Source: Longimicrobiales bacterium (GTDB lineage Bacteria; Gemmatimonadota; Gemmatimonadetes; Longimicrobiales; Gaopeijiaceae). Taken from it: a stretch of DNA of 8,648 nucleotides. The stretch covers positions 1 through 8,648 of the forward strand of contig JAKMDG010000302.1 of assembly GCA_022428035.1 (NCBI GenBank). The letters run 5' to 3'. Both the position numbers and the translations under genes were made by a program. Within the stretch, counting starts at the first letter, position 1, and every line of letters starts with the position of its first letter. This document shows positions 6,358-8,648 of the stretch, piece after piece. Under the pieces are notes generated by a model. It did not search any database and was not told where the DNA came from. It was given only the letters and a program-made list of their open reading frames with translations.

Positions 6358-7569
6358 ATGAGCAGCAACGTCTCTCGTCGGCACTTCATCGGCGGAGCCA
6401 CCGCAGCTGCGGCACTGGGTACGATGGGGCTCACGCCTCAGGTGGCAGAAGCGCGAGTGCGCAGAGCCACGGAGCGTGGCATCCGGTACCTGCCCGGCGG
6501 CGCCCCGATGCACCGCGTGCCTCAGTCCCAGGTCGACGAATACGATGCGCTCGCACATCTCTCGTCGAACGAGAATCCGTTCGGTCCGTCCGAGAAGGCG
6601 CGGGAGGCGATGACGTACGCATTCAAGTATTCCATGCGTTACGGCTATCCGGACAACAATGTGCAGCAGCGCATTGCCGATGCTCACGACGTCTCACGCG
6701 ACCATGTGATGATGGGGGCCGGCTCTGGCGAGATCCTCGACGTCGTCGGCCTGACCTGGCTCGCCCATGACAAGAAGGTGGTCGGAGTCGAGCCGTCGTA
6801 TGGCTCCGTCTACTCGCATGCGACAGGGATCGACGCCGAGACGATCCTCCTGCCGCTCGAGTCGAATTATCGGCAGAACATTGAGCGCATGGTCGATGTG
6901 ACAAACAGGAATGCACGCGACGTCGGGTTCGTGTACCTCTGCAACCCGAATAATCCGACCGGCGTAACGGTCACCGCGGACGAGATCGCCTATCTGCTCG
7001 ATAACATCCCCGCGGACATTCCGGTTCTGATCGACGAAGCGTATCACCACTTCGTCGAGGACCCTGCCTATGAAGAGTCCCTCAAATACGTACGTGAGGG
7101 GCGTCGCGTCGTGATTGCGAGGACCTTCTCGAAGATCTACGGCATGGCAGCGATGCGGATCGGCTTTGCCATCGCTCCTCCGGACATGATTCAGGAAATG
7201 CGGCCGTACAGCACCGGCAGCGTGAACGCCCTCGCTCGCTGGGGTGCGGTTGCGTCCATGGATGATGCACCTGCCTCGGAGCGGATGCTCGCGCACAACC
7301 GTCGCTGGCGTGAGCAGACGATCTCCGACCTGCAGGGTTTCGGGTACGAGTGCATCCCGTCGCAAACAAACTTCTTCATGGTGAACCTGCGTCAGACAGT
7401 CGCGCCGATCCGGCAGGCGTTCCGTCAGCGCGGTGTTGCCGTGGGCCGCGACTTCCCGCCAATGCTCGACCACCTCCGCGTCTCCATCGGTACCGAGGAA
7501 GAGATGGGCCGCTTCATGAACGCGTTTGAAGACATCATGAAGACGATGTCAGCCGGGGCTGGGGCCTGA
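6358..7569 (+). CDS. Tat-exported HisC-like PLP-dependent aminotransferase
   Basis: A 403-residue fold-type I aminotransferase of class I/II, closest in style to histidinol-phosphate aminotransferase. Residues 1-32 form a Tat signal: S6-R7-R8-H9-F10-I11, then an alanine-rich hydrophobic stretch and AEA cleavage site. Export by Tat would let the protein fold and bind PLP in the cytoplasm first. Family motifs are intact: SNENPFGPS near the N-terminus, GAGSGEIL for the phosphate cup, N196-PNNPTG, D226 in DEAYHHF (pairs with the pyridine nitrogen) and K259 in FSKIYGMAAMRIG (Schiff-base lysine), and a C-terminal RVSIGTEEEM that carries the carboxylate-binding Arg in HisC. No his genes are near, and export argues against a role in histidine synthesis; an amino acid or amine substrate outside the cytoplasm is more likely. 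The stop overlaps the next ATG by one base (TGATG), so the two genes are coupled. Confidence 0.92.
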   Translation: MSSNVSRRHFIGGATAAAALGTMGLTPQVAEARVRRATERGIRYLPGGAPMHRVPQSQVDEYDALAHLSSNENPFGPSEKAREAMTYAFKYSMRYGYPDNNVQQRIADAHDVSRDHVMMGAGSGEILDVVGLTWLAHDKKVVGVEPSYGSVYSHATGIDAETILLPLESNYRQNIERMVDVTNRNARDVGFVYLCNPNNPTGVTVTADEIAYLLDNIPADIPVLIDEAYHHFVEDPAYEESLKYVREGRRVVIARTFSKIYGMAAMRIGFAIAPPDMIQEMRPYSTGSVNALARWGAVASMDDAPASERMLAHNRRWREQTISDLQGFGYECIPSQTNFFMVNLRQTVAPIRQAFRQRGVAVGRDFPPMLDHLRVSIGTEEEMGRFMNAFEDIMKTMSAGAGA

Positions 7570-8648
7570 TGAGTCCTACCAGGAAGGACTTCCTCAAGCT
7601 GTCGGCTGGCGGGGCTCTGGCCGCGCAGGCACTCGATGCTACACCCGTGGCCGGTGCTCCATCTGATATCGATCCGCTCCGACCTGCAGATCACTGGGGG
7701 GCTCGGATCGTGCAAGAGGCACCGCGCCGCCTGAACATCCTGATCCTTGGAGGAACAGGGTTCATCGGGCCATTCCAGGTGCGCTCAGCCCTCGACCGCG
7801 GACACAGCGTCACATTGTTCAACCGGGGCTCGGGGCGGAACATGTTCCCGTACCTCGAGACGCTGGTCGGAGATCGTAACGGGGATTACTCCTCGCTGAG
7901 TGGGCGACGCTGGGACGTCGTGATCGACAATGCGACCAACAATCGCAGCTGGATCGAGCTGGCCACCGAGGCGCTCAAGGATTCCGTCGATCAGTTCATG
8001 TTTGTTTCGTCGAGGTCGGCGTATGCGGACGTCAGTCGGGTGCCCATGACGGCCGATGCCCCGACCTGGACGTTCGAGACCGCCGACGTGCCGCGCGATC
8101 AGGAGCGTCTTCCCTACGGCCTTGGCAAGGCCGAAATGGAGCGTATTGCCCAGCAGACGATGCCGGGGCGGACTACGATTCTCCGGCCCGGTCTGATCAT
8201 CGGTCCGGGCGACGAGACCGACCGATTCACGTACTGGCCTGTCCGGATCGACCGGGGGGGTGAGGTACTCGCGCCAGGGGACGGGACCGACCCCGTTCAA
8301 ATCATCGATGTGCGTGACTTCACAGACTTCACGGTGAAGTTGGCGGAGGACGCGACGATGGGTGAGTTCAACTGTGTGGGCCCGCACACGCCAAGGCCTA
8401 TGGCCGAGCTCTTGTACGGCATCCGAGCTGTGACCAACGCGGAGGCGTCCTTCACCTGGGTCCCCAGGGAATTCCTCGCTGAGCATGGTGTCCGCCCGTA
8501 TGCCGAGATGCCGGTGTGGCGCCCTCCGGTCGACGGAAACGAGGGTTTTGCCCGCTTTGACCTCACGCCCGAAGTCGAGGCCGGACTGACGTTCCGGTCA
8601 CTGGCGGACACCGCGTCTGCAACGCTCGCATACCATTATTCGAGGCCG
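7569..8648 (+). CDS. NAD-dependent epimerase/dehydratase-like protein with Tat-like signal (3' end outside window)
   Basis: The frame is open for 360 codons to the right edge with no stop, so the C-terminus is missing. It starts at an ATG sharing its A with the aminotransferase stop. The N-terminus has TRKDFLK followed by a small-residue hydrophobic run, which looks like a Tat signal in which Lys replaces the second Arg. The Rossmann dinucleotide motif is G61-GTGFIG; the catalytic pair of extended short-chain dehydrogenases is Y183-GLGK187, with a preceding FVSSRSAY strand that carries the usual Ser. LRPGLIIGPGD at about 202-212 is also typical of this family. It should bind NAD(P) and act on a sugar nucleotide or similar carbonyl/alcohol substrate. 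The substrate is unknown. If the Tat-like signal works, it would act outside the cytoplasm beside the aminotransferase; a cytoplasmic or membrane-anchored location is also possible. Confidence 0.85.
   Translation, partial: MSPTRKDFLKLSAGGALAAQALDATPVAGAPSDIDPLRPADHWGARIVQEAPRRLNILILGGTGFIGPFQVRSALDRGHSVTLFNRGSGRNMFPYLETLVGDRNGDYSSLSGRRWDVVIDNATNNRSWIELATEALKDSVDQFMFVSSRSAYADVSRVPMTADAPTWTFETADVPRDQERLPYGLGKAEMERIAQQTMPGRTTILRPGLIIGPGDETDRFTYWPVRIDRGGEVLAPGDGTDPVQIIDVRDFTDFTVKLAEDATMGEFNCVGPHTPRPMAELLYGIRAVTNAEASFTWVPREFLAEHGVRPYAEMPVWRPPVDGNEGFARFDLTPEVEAGLTFRSLADTASATLAYHYSRP

Noticed and set aside
7785..8486. Minus-strand 233-codon frame opposite the right-hand end
   Set aside because: It lies antisense to a continuous epimerase-like frame with intact Rossmann and YxxxK motifs that runs to the window edge, so it is a shadow.

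Overview
This GC-rich window encodes parts of a Gram-negative-type bacterium with many exported enzymes. Several proteins carry Sec or Tat signals, one regulator combines an apparent membrane anchor with DtxR and FeoA modules, and genes are packed with 1-4 nt overlaps. The overall style resembles Gemmatimonadota or a related lineage. That assignment is inferred from protein style and not tested by any search. I see no mobile element, CRISPR array, tRNA or rRNA; the window looks like ordinary chromosome.

Layout. (1) Positions 1-1085, minus strand: a membrane-anchored DtxR/MntR-type metalloregulator with FeoA-like domains, overlapping by one base the start of a gene that runs off the left edge, most likely feoB (ferrous iron permease). 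(2) Positions 1086-1267: a divergent intergenic region with a perfect 16-bp inverted repeat, TTTAGGCGTGCCTAAA, a very good candidate operator for that regulator. (3) Positions 1268-6195, plus strand: four tightly packed genes encoding a secreted laccase-type multicopper oxidase, a secreted metal-dependent amidohydrolase, a small ZIP-like metal permease with a histidine-rich tail, and a secreted DsrE-family protein with one candidate active cysteine. (4) Positions 6196-6357: a short gap ending in a strong Shine-Dalgarno sequence. (5) Positions 6358-8648, plus strand: a Tat-exported HisC-like PLP aminotransferase overlapping by one base an NAD-dependent epimerase/dehydratase-like gene, also with a Tat-like N-terminus, which is still open at the right edge.

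How the parts may work together. The left half reads as a metal-handling locus. The regulator and FeoB would control ferrous iron uptake, while the divergent operon supplies an extracytoplasmic copper oxidase (possible ferroxidase, cuprous oxidase or phenol oxidase) and a ZIP-like permease. The amidohydrolase and DsrE protein are not obvious members of a metal pathway, so the four-gene combination is the best candidate here for an undescribed functional unit. The right-hand pair is notable because a PLP enzyme and a dinucleotide-binding enzyme both appear to be exported folded. All functional links between genes are inferred from gene order.
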